DNA of 64,000 nt, from NCBI RefSeq assembly GCF_009769735.1, contig NZ_WSRO01000002.1:7551001-7615000 (forward strand), written 5' to 3'. Origin of the DNA: Streptomyces sp. BA2 (GTDB taxonomy: Bacteria > Actinomycetota > Actinomycetes > Streptomycetales > Streptomycetaceae). The notes below the pieces were generated by a model. It was not told the origin of the DNA. It saw nothing but the letters and a program-made list of their open reading frames with translations, and did no database searches. Below are positions 16,437 through 26,244 of this stretch, in pieces; positions within the stretch are counted from its first letter, which is position 1; each line of letters starts with the position of its first letter. A program made the position numbers and the translations under genes.

Positions 16437-17262
16437 GCAGTCCCACCTCCAGGTCGGCGACGACCCCGTAATGATCACTGGCCCATAGGCCGTCGACCGG
16501 CTTGTCGAAGGCGAGGTCGGCACTCCGCACGCGAGCGAAGGCATGGGGGTGCGCGTGCGGTGAGCCGACGAAGACGTAGTCGATCCTGCGGCGGTGACCG
16601 GGCTGACGCACCAGGAGTTCGATGTCCTCGGTCGCGTGGGGGTTGTCGGCGGTCCACGTGTGTCCGGGGCCGGAGCCCGCGACTTCCCAGGCGTCGTGGT
16701 AGTGGGTGCCGCGACCCGAGAGCGATTGCCGACCGGTCAGATAGCGGATGCCCGCGGAGCCGGGTTCCGCGTTGAAGTCACCGGCCATGATCGTGGGCAG
16801 GGCCGTGCGGTGCCGGGCGTCCAGATCGGTCAAGGCAAGGACCTGGCGCTCCCGTTGAGCTTCCGCGTCGAGCCGGAACGACGTCGTGGGCGCGATGAAC
16901 AGGACGTCATCGAGGCCGGGCAGCGGCACCAGGGCGGCCGGCGTGAGCCACGGGACGTCGGGTGCGTCCGCTCCGCGCTGATCCAGGACTTCGACGATGC
17001 GGTGCGGCCACCGCGTCGCGATCGCCGTCCCGCCGTACCGATCGGCGTAGGGCGGAACCGTCGCGCCGGTCTGCGACTGATGGGTGCCGTGCAGCCCCGT
17101 CCCCTCGATCAGGCCGGGCAACTGGTCCGGCAGGACCTCCTGGAAGGCGACGAGATCCGGTGCGAGCCGCCGCAGCTCGGCGTTGATCAGCGACTCCCGC
17201 GCGACCGCGTCGCCGCGGCTGTTCCATACGTTCAATGTCACGACGCGCACTGTCGTCGTCAT
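16417..17262 (-). CDS. Endonuclease/exonuclease/phosphatase-family protein
   Basis: 281 aa metal-dependent phosphoesterase of the EEP (exonuclease III/DNase I-like) superfamily. Motifs: VVTLNVWNSRG, DLVAFQEVLPDQ, IMAGDFNAEPGS, RRIDYVFVGSP and the final WASDHYGVVADL, which carry the usual Asn, Glu, Asp-x-Asn, Asp and Ser-Asp-His residues. No signal peptide. GGAGAGG lies before the ATG. Its 3' end overlaps the convergent LLM gene by 20 bp. Substrate unknown (DNA, nucleotide or phospholipid-type). Confidence 0.87.
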   Translation of the reverse strand: MTTTVRVVTLNVWNSRGDAVARESLINAELRRLAPDLVAFQEVLPDQLPGLIEGTGLHGTHQSQTGATVPPYADRYGGTAIATRWPHRIVEVLDQRGADAPDVPWLTPAALVPLPGLDDVLFIAPTTSFRLDAEAQRERQVLALTDLDARHRTALPTIMAGDFNAEPGSAGIRYLTGRQSLSGRGTHYHDAWEVAGSGPGHTWTADNPHATEDIELLVRQPGHRRRIDYVFVGSPHAHPHAFARVRSADLAFDKPVDGLWASDHYGVVADLEVGLLTTGRG

Positions 17263-17294
17263 CAGGTTCCTCTCCGTGGGTGCCCCGGGGATTG

Positions 17295-17840
17295 TCATGG
17301 CTGCCGGACCGCGATGACGTCGAACTCCAGCGTCACCTTCGGGCTCACGAGAACCGAGGTCGCTGCGTTCCAGTTCACGCCCCAGTCCTTGCGGTTGACC
17401 GTGACGCTGCCCAGGAAGCCGACCCTGAGATCGCCCTGTGAGTCCAGCTCGGCAGCGGTCAACTCGACGTCGATCGTGACCGGTTTGGTCACGCCACGGA
17501 TGGTCAGGTCGCCGGTGACCTTGAAGTTGGTCGCGTCGACCTGCTCCACCTCGGTCGAGCCGAAGGTGATGGCGGGGTGATTGTCCGTCTCCAGGAACGT
17601 GCTGCGCAGCTGCTCGTCGCGCTGCTCGTGGTGGGTCCGAAGACTCTTCGCCTTGATCGAGAGGTGCGCTCTGGACTTCGACGGCTGGTCGCCGGAGAGG
17701 TACGCGCTCCCCTCGTACTCCTCGAACTCCCCGCGCACCTTGGTGGACATGGTGTGCCGGGCGACGAAGCCGATCCGCGTGTGGGCGGTGTCGATGATGT
17801 AGGCGCCGGTCAGCTGGCCGAGGCTGAGGGTGGTCGGCAT
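17295..17840 (-). CDS. YceI-family lipid-binding protein
   Basis: 181 aa lipocalin-like beta-barrel: GAYIIDTAHTRIGFVARHTMSTKVRGEFEEYEG, then FGSTEVEQVDATNFKVTGDLTIRGVTKPV. Family members bind polyisoprenoid lipids. No signal peptide is present, so this is the cytoplasmic actinobacterial type. ATG 17840 is chosen because AGGAG lies 7 nt upstream; an in-frame GTG three codons earlier lacks that spacing. It lies just upstream of the nuclease gene on the same strand (32-bp gap). Confidence 0.9.
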   Translation of the reverse strand: MPTTLSLGQLTGAYIIDTAHTRIGFVARHTMSTKVRGEFEEYEGSAYLSGDQPSKSRAHLSIKAKSLRTHHEQRDEQLRSTFLETDNHPAITFGSTEVEQVDATNFKVTGDLTIRGVTKPVTIDVELTAAELDSQGDLRVGFLGSVTVNRKDWGVNWNAATSVLVSPKVTLEFDVIAVRQP

Positions 17841-17908
17841 GGTGATCACTCCTGGAGAGGGGGGAAGGGGAGCGCCTCGTCGACTGAGTCGATGGCGCGG
17901 GGCGGGCG

Positions 17909-17937
17909 GCGGCCCCGGCCACTGAGGCCGGGACCGC
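17909..17937 (-). terminator. Hairpin terminator after the AhpD-like gene
   Basis: Arms GCGGCCCCGGCC and GGCCGGGACCGC (12 bp with one mismatch) around ACTGA, located between the AhpD-like gene stop and the downstream YceI start on the minus strand. Confidence 0.6.
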
Positions 17938-17957
17938 CCGGGGGTGGTGAATCGCGG

Positions 17958-18431
17958 CTATCCGAACTGGCCGACCTGGTAGTCGCCCGCGGGCCGCTGG
18001 GTGAGGACGTTCAGGCGGTTGAAGGCGTTGATGATGGCGATGATCGACACCAGGGCGGCGAGCTGCTCCTCGTCGTAGTGCTTGGCGGCGTTCGCCCACA
18101 CCTCGTCCGGGACGCCGCCGGCCGTGTCCGCGATCCGGGTGCCCTCCTCCGCCAGCTCCAGGGCGGCCCGTTCGGCGTCGGTGAACACCGTGGCCTCGCG
18201 CCAGGTGGCGACCAGGTGGAGGCGCACCTGGGACTCCCCGGCGTGCGTGGCCTCCTTGGTGTGTATGTCGACGCAGAAACCGCATCCGTTGATCTGGCTG
18301 GAGCGGAGCGCGACCAGTTCCCGCGTCGCGGCCGGCAAGGCCGACTCCGCGAGCGCCCTGCCCGCGGCGGTGAGGTGCTTGACGGAACTGGCCGAGACCG
18401 GGTTGGCGAGGAAGTCGAAACGGGCTTGCAT
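17958..18431 (-). CDS. AhpD-like / carboxymuconolactone decarboxylase-family peroxidase
   Basis: 157 aa all-helical protein with the AhpD redox signature NGCGFCVDIHTKEA (CxxC plus following His). It is likely a thiol peroxidase or antioxidant protein. Genes of this family are the classic partners of ECF41 sigma factors. Here it is divergent from such a sigma gene and carries an upstream promoter that matches the sigma gene's own promoter almost base for base, so it is the probable main target. Confidence 0.92.
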   Translation of the reverse strand: MQARFDFLANPVSASSVKHLTAAGRALAESALPAATRELVALRSSQINGCGFCVDIHTKEATHAGESQVRLHLVATWREATVFTDAERAALELAEEGTRIADTAGGVPDEVWANAAKHYDEEQLAALVSIIAIINAFNRLNVLTQRPAGDYQVGQFG

Positions 18432-18511
18432 GGTGATCTCCTTGCTGCTTGGCCGGTCCGTCCCACGGACGGACCGGCTGTCGGTGGGATCGTGTTCGTC
18501 CCTGCAGCACC

Positions 18512-18538
18512 GACGAGACAGCCTCTCGAAATGTCAGG
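18512..18538 (-). promoter_or_regulatory. ECF41-type promoter for the AhpD-like gene
   Basis: On the minus strand: CCTGACA (18538-18532), 16-nt spacer, CGTC (18515-18512). The spacer ends GGCTGTCT, as does that of the sigma gene promoter (GAGCTGTCT). The published ECF41 consensus is, as I recall, TGTCACA-N16-CGTC. Leader about 75 nt. Confidence 0.75.
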
Positions 18539-18593
18539 CGGACTTCTCGAAAGGTGCCGGGGGACGCCGAGTTCCGAGCTGGATGGGGGCCGA

Positions 18594-18620
18594 GGTCACA
18601 TTCCGAGGAGCTGTCTCGTC
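18594..18620 (+). promoter_or_regulatory. ECF41-type autoregulatory promoter
   Basis: GGTCACA (18594-18600), 16-nt spacer, CGTC (18617-18620), 42 bp before the sigma factor ATG. It agrees with the ECF41 consensus at six of seven -35 positions and all four -10 positions, and shares CTGTCTCGTC with the divergent promoter. Confidence 0.8.
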
Positions 18621-18661
18621 GTACGGGGAACGACAGATGCGGCAGAGGGAGCGGCGACACC

Positions 18662-19597
18662 ATGAGGTCCCAGTACGAACCCGGAGACAGCTGGCTCGAC
18701 CCGAGCCTGAGCGCGCTCATGAGCGAGCGGCGTCAGCTGATCAATCTCGCGTACCGGCTTCTCGGCTCCCTGGCCGACGCCGAGGACGTCGTGCAGGAGG
18801 CCTACGTCCGCTGGTACGTCATGTCCCCGCAGCAGCAGAAGGCCATCGAATCCCCCGGTGCCTGGCTGACGAAGGTCGCGGGCCGCATCTGCCTCGACCA
18901 GCTCCGCTCGGCGCGGGCCCGGCGCGAGAGGTACGTGGGTGAATGGATCCCGGAGCCGCTGCCCGATCGCATGGAGTGGACCGACGGGCGGTCGGGCGGC
19001 GCGACCGTCGATCCGGCCGACCGGGTCACTCTCGACGAGTCGGTCAACATGGCCTTCCTCGTCGTGCTCGAATCGATGACCCCGGCCGAGCGCGTCGCGT
19101 TCATCCTGCACGACGTCTTCCGCTACTCCTTCGCGGAGGTGGCCGAGATCGTCGGCCGGACCCCGGCGGCGTGCCGTCAACTGGCCTCGTCCGCGCGCCG
19201 CCGCATGCGCGTCTCGCACGCGCCCGCGACGACGGCGACCCGGCGCGCCGCCGTCGTCAGGGAGTTCAAGCAGGCCTGGGAAGCCCGGGACATCGCCGCG
19301 CTCATCGGCCTCCTCGACCCCGACGCCACGGCACTCGCCGACGGCGGGGGACTGGTCAACGCCGCGCTCCACCCCATCACGGGAGGCGAGGAGATCGCGC
19401 GCTACCTGGTCTCCGTCGCCGGCAAGGCGCCCGACCAGACGATCCTGGAGCGCACGGTCAACGGTCAGCCAGGCCTGGTGGTCCAGCACGACGGCGTCAC
19501 CACGGCGGTACTGGCCTTCGACATCGCGGACGACCGGATCACGCACTTCTGGGCGGTACGCAATCCCGAGAAGCTCCGCCCCTGGACGACGGACTGA
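18662..19597 (+). CDS. sigJ: ECF41-family RNA polymerase sigma factor with SnoaL-like tail
   Basis: 311 aa. Sigma region 2 covers residues about 20-90 (LINLAYRLLGSLADAEDVVQEAYVRW) and region 4 about 135-185 (LTPAERVAFILHDVF-like, YSFAEVAEIVGRTPAACRQLASSARRRM). The linker motif EWIPEPLPD and the C-terminal SnoaL-like domain with NPEKL near the end are the ECF41 signatures; the tail regulates sigma activity in place of an anti-sigma factor. Matching promoters lie upstream of this gene and of the divergent AhpD-like gene. The name sigJ follows the common label for this group. Confidence 0.92.
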   Translation: MRSQYEPGDSWLDPSLSALMSERRQLINLAYRLLGSLADAEDVVQEAYVRWYVMSPQQQKAIESPGAWLTKVAGRICLDQLRSARARRERYVGEWIPEPLPDRMEWTDGRSGGATVDPADRVTLDESVNMAFLVVLESMTPAERVAFILHDVFRYSFAEVAEIVGRTPAACRQLASSARRRMRVSHAPATTATRRAAVVREFKQAWEARDIAALIGLLDPDATALADGGGLVNAALHPITGGEEIARYLVSVAGKAPDQTILERTVNGQPGLVVQHDGVTTAVLAFDIADDRITHFWAVRNPEKLRPWTTD

Positions 19598-19695
19598 CGC
19601 ACGCGGCCCCGCGGGACGGGAGCAGGATTGTCGGCGCCGCCGCTCGGGGAAACTTGCTGAGTTGACCCGCGTCGACCCGAGTAAGGAGCCTGGGC

Positions 19696-19736
19696 ATGGA
19701 TTTCGGACGTGTGCCGCAGACCGATCCGCCAGCCTC

Positions 19737-19740
<4 letters not shown>
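19696..19740 (+). pseudogene. 14-codon remnant/leader derived from the LLM oxidoreductase gene
   Basis: ATG 19696 opens a mini-ORF MDFGRVPQTDPPAS. Its first 13 codons match the start of the LLM gene at 15421 (MDFGLVLQTDPPA) with 33 of 39 bases identical, and its last codon and stop (TCG TGA) equal the end of that gene. It has a good ribosome site, AAGGAG, 8 nt upstream. Its TGA overlaps the GTG of the permease gene. It looks like an LLM gene copy collapsed by an internal deletion and kept as a translated leader. Confidence 0.7.
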
Positions 19741-21305
<1,565 letters not shown>

Positions 21306-21341
21306 CGGGGCTTGGAGGTGCCTGGAGGTGCCCGGAGGTGC

Positions 21342-22217
21342 CTAGGCCGGGCGCACCGCCGTCACCAGCCACACCCCCGCCCGCATCCGCACGCCGTACT
21401 CCGTCGCGTGCGGCCGGAACGCCTCCTCCAGGGCGGCCCGCGTCGCAGCGGTGACCGTCCGGCCCGGAGTGCGCGACAGGATGAAGTCGACGGCGTCCGC
21501 CGGAGTCCGGCCCCAGACCGCCTCCACCGGCACGGGAGTCACCGTCACGTCCTCGAAGACGGTGAGGACCTCATGGATGCGGGCCGGGTCCGAGAGCGAG
21601 GCCATCGCGGTGCGTGCCGCGGTGGCGTCGGCCGCGGCCTCGGGCGATGCGTACTCCGGGCTCTCCTCGGGGCCATCCTCCCGCGCGAGGAGCTTGGCGA
21701 AGAGGCCGAGCGTGCGGGACTCCTCGGTCTCCTGGTCGACGGACTGCGGACAGACGAACACCAGCCGCCCGCCGGGGCGCAGCGCGCGGGCGATGTTCGT
21801 GAAGGCGGTGGCGTGGTCGGCGAAGAACATCACCCCGCCGCGGCTGATCGCCACGTCGTACCCGGCCGTGGGGAAGGGGTGGATCTGGGCGTCTGCCTGT
21901 TCGTACGCCACGTTCGTGATGCCATCGGACGCCGTGCTCGCACGGGCGCGGTCGAGGAGCGGCGCCGAGATGTCGACCCCTACCGCATGGCCGTGCACGG
22001 CGCGGCGGGCCGCGATGCGGGTGGTGGCCCCCGCGCCGCAGCCGATGTCCAGGACGCGGTCGTCCGCGCCGATGGCCGCGGCTTCGAAGAGGGCGTCGTT
22101 CACGCCGGACAGCATCGTGTCGTACCGCTCGTGGTGGGTGGCCCAGTGGGTGCCCACGGGGCCGTTCCAGGCTTTGGCCTGGGAGGAGTTGGGGGGCGTC
22201 GTCGCCTCTGTCGTCAT
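21342..22217 (-). CDS. Class I SAM-dependent methyltransferase
   Basis: 291 aa. The SAM-binding motif is VLDIGCGAGATTRIAA, followed by AVGVDISAPLLDRAR, the acidic ADAQIHPF and the ISRGGVMFF/ALRPGGRLVFV strand region. Start ATG 22217 has AAGGAG upstream and overlaps the stop of the CMD-family gene by ATGA, so the two are co-translated. Substrate unknown. Confidence 0.9.
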   Translation of the reverse strand: MTTEATTPPNSSQAKAWNGPVGTHWATHHERYDTMLSGVNDALFEAAAIGADDRVLDIGCGAGATTRIAARRAVHGHAVGVDISAPLLDRARASTASDGITNVAYEQADAQIHPFPTAGYDVAISRGGVMFFADHATAFTNIARALRPGGRLVFVCPQSVDQETEESRTLGLFAKLLAREDGPEESPEYASPEAAADATAARTAMASLSDPARIHEVLTVFEDVTVTPVPVEAVWGRTPADAVDFILSRTPGRTVTAATRAALEEAFRPHATEYGVRMRAGVWLVTAVRPA

Positions 22218-23275
22218 GAGGTCTCCTTGGCGTGGGGAGCGGCGTGGTGGGCCGAGTGGTGGACGGAGTGGTGTGCCGCGAGGGCGCTCTCGATGCGGTC
22301 GACCGCCGTGAACGCGCCGTACGCGATCAGGTGCACGAGGCAGTGGTCGCTGAACGGCGGCTTCTTCCAGGCCGCCACGTCCTCGTCGGTGATGCGGTAC
22401 GGAGCGAGCGCGGCGAGCAGAGCGAGGCGTGCCCCCGGGCTGGACGCGCGGTCGGGCAGGGCCTCCCAGGACAGCGGCGGATGCGAGCCGTCCCACGCGG
22501 CCACTGTCGCCCGCACGAGGGTCTGATCGGCCTCGTCCAGCAGGCCCGCGCCCCTCGCCGCCGCCGCACGCAGCGCGGCGTAGGCGGAACCGATGGGCGT
22601 GCCTGAGGCCCAGGAGGGCCCTGGCTGCGGGTCGTCGAGCAGGGCCAGCGAGTCACCGGGGGTGAAGGAGCGGCGCACCGTCTTCTGGAGGGTGCGGCCG
22701 CCGAGCGAGCGCACTGCCCGGAAGCGCTGCGCGTTGCAGGGCAGTATGTCCTCGGTGATCAGCGACGACGCGACGCGGTTGATGAAGTGGAACGTGAGCG
22801 CGGTGCCGATGTGGGCCGGGGCGTGGGCGCGGGGGAACGGTGGCGAGGCGAGCTCCGGCGCCTGAGGCGTCCGGGTGGCCTTGCCCCAGGCGAGCAGCCG
22901 CGCCTGCGCCGGGTCCTCGGGCTGCTCGCCGCGCAGCACCCGCTCGGCGACGCGGTGGTCGCCGGTGGCGTGCAGCATCATCGTGTGCGCGTTCACGCAG
23001 AACGGGCAGCGGTTGGCGAGCGAGACGCCCACGGCGACCAGTTCGCGGTCGGTGCGGGTCGTGCCACCGCTGCCGAAGGCGTCGTCGCCGCCGACCAGCA
23101 GGGACTCGCGGAGCAAGGCCCAAGCGGCGGTGAACAGTTCGGGCGCGGGGGAGAGGACGACGAGCGGCGCGGGCTCCGCGATGCCGAAGTCTTCGGCCAT
23201 CTGCGCATAGGCGTCGGCGGTCCTGCCGGTCGCTGACTTCGCGTGTACGGGATCGGTGTATCGAAAAGTTGCCAT
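22214..23275 (-). CDS. Carboxymuconolactone decarboxylase/AhpD-like family protein
   Basis: 353 aa, longer than simple AhpD proteins. The CxxC redox site is in CPFCVNAHTMMLHATG at about residue 95, with REL(VA)VGVSLAN before it. The C-terminal half is helical, with QTLVRATVAAWDGSHPPLSW and a His-rich tail (AAHHSVHHSAHHAAPH). The start MATFRYTDPVHAK (23275) is chosen because similar proteins begin with MxxFRYTxPV; the ribosome site is weak. Likely a peroxidase-type or radical-stress protein. First gene of a pair with the methyltransferase. Confidence 0.82.
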   Translation of the reverse strand: MATFRYTDPVHAKSATGRTADAYAQMAEDFGIAEPAPLVVLSPAPELFTAAWALLRESLLVGGDDAFGSGGTTRTDRELVAVGVSLANRCPFCVNAHTMMLHATGDHRVAERVLRGEQPEDPAQARLLAWGKATRTPQAPELASPPFPRAHAPAHIGTALTFHFINRVASSLITEDILPCNAQRFRAVRSLGGRTLQKTVRRSFTPGDSLALLDDPQPGPSWASGTPIGSAYAALRAAAARGAGLLDEADQTLVRATVAAWDGSHPPLSWEALPDRASSPGARLALLAALAPYRITDEDVAAWKKPPFSDHCLVHLIAYGAFTAVDRIESALAAHHSVHHSAHHAAPHAKETS

Positions 23276-23489
23276 GGCCCGATGGTCGGTGCGCCGGGCG
23301 CCTCGGGTCGTCGTCCGACGGAAGGCAGTTGCGCGTACGCCGCCGGGGCTGTGCGGGTCCGCGACTACTGCACGGGGAGTAGTGCGAGAGCGGTCTGCTG
23401 GGGTGACGCGGTTGTCGGTGGCGGCATCTATGGTTCTGAACACGGCGGGGGATGCGCCGCGGCGGGGTTGCGAGGGGTGTGGGGTGGAG

Positions 23490-24758
23490 ATGACGGCGGA
23501 CTGGGCGGGGAGATCGGCGGGTCAGATGAGCGTGCGCGATCGGGTGCGGGGCCGGGTGCGGCAGGCGTGGGTTGGTGACGCGGTGCTCGCGGTGGTTGTG
23601 GGCGCGATAGTCGCGGTCGCGGCGGGCCTGGGCGACGGGGGCGCGGGGCTCTTCGACTACGCCCTGATCGGGGCCGGTTCGGTGGCTCTCGCTGTCCATC
23701 GGAGAGCGCCGCGCGCCGTGCTGGCCGTCACCACGGCATGCCTGCTCGGCGAGGTGTTGTACGGGGGAGCGAGCAGTGTCGCGGCGATTCCGGTGGTCGC
23801 GGCCGTGCACACGGCCGCGCGGGCGTCCCACCGGGGCCTTGCCGCCCTTGCCGCCGGGGTGTTCCTCGCGGGCTTCGCGGTGGCGGGGGAGGCTTCGGAC
23901 GATGTCGTGCAGCGGACGCTGCTGCTGGCCGGCTGGTTCCTGTGTGCCCTCGTCACAGGTCTCGCCGACAAGAACTGGCAGGCGTATCTACGCCAGACCG
24001 AGCAGCGGGCCCTGGAGGCCGAGCGGACCCGCGAGGAGGCGGCGCTGCGCAGAGCGGGCGAGGAGCGGCTGCGGATCGCGCGCGAACTGCACGACTCGCT
24101 GACGCACAGCATCTCGATCGTCAAGCTCCAGGCGGGCGTAGCCGTCCACATCGCCCGCAAGCGGGGTGAGGACATACCGCCCGCGCTGCTCGCCATCCAG
24201 GAGGCGAGCGGTGAGGCCATGCGTGAACTGCGGTCGACACTCACCGTGTTGCGCACGGACGAGCCGACGGGGAGCCCGGCGCTGCTCGTCGAGCGCGCCC
24301 GGGCGGCCGGGCTCGCGGTGGAGCTGACGGTGCGGGGCCGGGAGCGGACCCTGGCCGGTGACCTGGAGCGGGCCGCGTATCGGATCGTGCAGGAGGGCCT
24401 CACCAATGCGGCACGCCATGCGGGCGGCTCCGCCAAGGTGACGGTCGGACTCGACTACGGGGAGCGGGTGTTGGGGGTGCAGGTGGAGGACGACGGGGTC
24501 GCCGACGCGGGGCAGGCGCCGGTGGAGGGGACCGGGCTCACGGGGATGCGGGAGCGGGTCGCTTCTCTGGGCGGGACGCTGCGGGCAGGGCCGAGGGTCG
24601 AGGGCGGATTCCTGGTGCGGGCTGAACTGCCGCTGGAGTACGGGGCATTGGCGTCAGAGGTGCCTGCGGGGCACGTCGGGGATTTTGCCGGGCAGGGCGG
24701 ATCGCCCGGGGAGGCGCGGGTGACCGCTGATGCCGGGTGGCCCAGGGAGGGCGGATGA
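23490..24758 (+). CDS. NarL-type sensor histidine kinase
   Basis: 422 aa from ATG 23490 (GGGTGGAG just upstream; ATG 23526 is an alternative). The N-terminus has 4-5 membrane segments without an obvious extracellular sensor. The HisKA_3 phosphoacceptor is His201 in IARELHDSLTHSISIV. The ATPase motifs are EGLTNAARHA (N box) and GTGLTGMRERVASLGG (G box). It overlaps the response regulator by ATGA. Stimulus unknown. Divergent from the CMD/methyltransferase pair, which may be its target. Confidence 0.9.
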   Translation: MTADWAGRSAGQMSVRDRVRGRVRQAWVGDAVLAVVVGAIVAVAAGLGDGGAGLFDYALIGAGSVALAVHRRAPRAVLAVTTACLLGEVLYGGASSVAAIPVVAAVHTAARASHRGLAALAAGVFLAGFAVAGEASDDVVQRTLLLAGWFLCALVTGLADKNWQAYLRQTEQRALEAERTREEAALRRAGEERLRIARELHDSLTHSISIVKLQAGVAVHIARKRGEDIPPALLAIQEASGEAMRELRSTLTVLRTDEPTGSPALLVERARAAGLAVELTVRGRERTLAGDLERAAYRIVQEGLTNAARHAGGSAKVTVGLDYGERVLGVQVEDDGVADAGQAPVEGTGLTGMRERVASLGGTLRAGPRVEGGFLVRAELPLEYGALASEVPAGHVGDFAGQGGSPGEARVTADAGWPREGG

Positions 24759-25423
24759 TCCGGGTGGTGCTTGTCGACGACCAGGCGTTGATGCGCGCCG
24801 GGTTCCGTGCGCTGCTCGAAGCCGAGGACGGTATCGAGGTGGTGGGGGAGGCCGCCGACGGGGAGCGTGGCGTCGCTCTAGTGCGGGAGTGCGTGCCGGA
24901 CGTGGCGCTCATAGACGTACAGATGCCGGTGATGACTGGGATCGAGGCGACACGTCGGATCGCCGCCGACCCCCGCCTCAGCGGCGTACGCGTCGTGATC
25001 CTCACCAATTACGGACTCGACGAGTACGTTTTCGACGCCCTGCGTGCCGGGGCCAGCGGGTTTCTGCTCAAGGACACGGAGCCCGCCGACCTGCTGCACG
25101 GCATCGAGATCGTCGCGCGCGGGGACTCACTGCTTTCGCCGTCCGTGACCAGCAGGCTGATCGGTGAGTTCGTCTCGCGGCCACCGGACCGGGCCACCGC
25201 GCCGGGCCTGGAGAACCTCACCCGCCGGGAGCGGGAGGTGACCGCGTTGGCCGCGCGCGGACTGACGAACGAGGAGATCGCCACGCACATGGTGATCAGC
25301 CCGTTCACCGCGAAGACGCATGTGAGCCGGGCGATGACAAAGCTCGGGGCGCGCGACCGGGCCCAACTGGTCGTCTTCGCCTACGAATCGGGGCTCGTCG
25401 CGGCCCGCAACGCGGCTCCCTAG
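24755..25423 (+). CDS. LuxR/NarL-family response regulator
   Basis: 222 aa partner of the kinase just upstream. Receiver domain with Asp8/Asp9 in VLVDDQ, phosphorylation site Asp54 in ALIDVQMP and Lys in FLLKDT. LuxR-type HTH at the C-terminus: LTRREREVTALAARGLTNEEIATHMVISPFTAKTHVSRAMTKL. ATG 24755 within the kinase stop codon is chosen over an earlier GTG. Confidence 0.93.
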   Translation: MIRVVLVDDQALMRAGFRALLEAEDGIEVVGEAADGERGVALVRECVPDVALIDVQMPVMTGIEATRRIAADPRLSGVRVVILTNYGLDEYVFDALRAGASGFLLKDTEPADLLHGIEIVARGDSLLSPSVTSRLIGEFVSRPPDRATAPGLENLTRREREVTALAARGLTNEEIATHMVISPFTAKTHVSRAMTKLGARDRAQLVVFAYESGLVAARNAAP

Positions 25424-25444
25424 GAACACACCCCTAGGAACACA
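25418..25444 (+). repeat. 13-bp direct repeat after the response regulator
   Basis: CCCTAGGAACACA occurs at 25418-25430 and 25432-25444, a perfect tandem copy; the first contains the stop codon. A partial third copy TAGGAA follows. Confidence 0.7.
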
Positions 25445-25488
25445 TAGGAATAGAAAGGGGAAATCTCTGGCCATGGCATGATCTCCGC

Positions 25489-26244
25489 GTGACCGTCATA
25501 CCGTTCAGCCGCGTCGCCAGGTTCAGCCACGTCGCCGTCCTCGCCGCCGTGGTCCTGCTTGCCTCCGGGTGCGGGCTCTCGGAGGAGTTGGAGCGGGAGA
25601 GGGATCCCGGGCGTACGGCGCCTGCTGAGGGTGATCGGTCCAGTGAGGGTGGTCGGTCCAGTGAAGGGGACGGGTGGTCCGCTTCGGCCGATCCTGTCTC
25701 GCCGACGGAGGCCCCCGTCGTGACGGGGCCTGACCCAGTACCTGACGTGCCCTCGCCCTCCTGCCCCGCGTCCGGCGTCCGCATCGAGGCCGGCATGGTC
25801 GACGCCGCCATGGGCCTGCGCGCGATGACCGTGACCCTGATCAACTGCGGCAAGGACACCTACCGCCTGAACGGCTATCCGAAGCTGCGGGTCCTCGACG
25901 AGCACCGCGAACCCCTCGACGTACAGATCCTCGAAGGGCCCGAGCCCGTCACCACGATGGACGACCCCGGCCCGCGCCCCGTCCCGCTCAAGCGGGGCGA
26001 GGCGGCCCACACCGTGCTCGTCTGGCGCAACACCGTCACCGACACGACGACGACCGCCGTCAGCGGCACCTATCTGAAGGTCACCCCGGCCCCCGGCACC
26101 CGCCCAGGGACCGTGACGCCGCAGGGCCGGATCGACCTCGGCAACACCGGCCGCATCGGCACGACCGCCTGGCAGCGCAGCCCGGAGGACGACGCGAACC
26201 CGTCCAGGCCTACGGCACCCGCGCCGTCCACTCCGGCGAGCTGA
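25489..26244 (+). CDS. DUF4232-type lipoprotein
   Basis: 251 aa exported lipoprotein: hydrophobic signal ending LASGC gives lipid attachment at the Cys. A Ser/Gly/Glu-rich spacer with GRSSEGD repeats leads to a DUF4232-like beta-sandwich from about residue 90 (SGVRIEAGMVDAAMGLRAMTVTLINCGKDTYRLNGYPKLRVLDE). The function of the family is unknown. The GTG start has no Shine-Dalgarno; CATGAT ends 6 nt upstream, so it may be leaderless. The 3' end overlaps the convergent lipoate ligase gene by 35 bp. Confidence 0.82.
   Translation: MTVIPFSRVARFSHVAVLAAVVLLASGCGLSEELERERDPGRTAPAEGDRSSEGGRSSEGDGWSASADPVSPTEAPVVTGPDPVPDVPSPSCPASGVRIEAGMVDAAMGLRAMTVTLINCGKDTYRLNGYPKLRVLDEHREPLDVQILEGPEPVTTMDDPGPRPVPLKRGEAAHTVLVWRNTVTDTTTTAVSGTYLKVTPAPGTRPGTVTPQGRIDLGNTGRIGTTAWQRSPEDDANPSRPTAPAPSTPAS

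Noticed and set aside
13089..16544. A 1151-codon open frame on the minus strand
   Set aside because: It is antisense to dihydropyrimidinase, the aminotransferase and the LLM gene, all with clear motifs; its translation is biased to Arg/Gly/Ala/Val as expected from GC-rich shadow frames.
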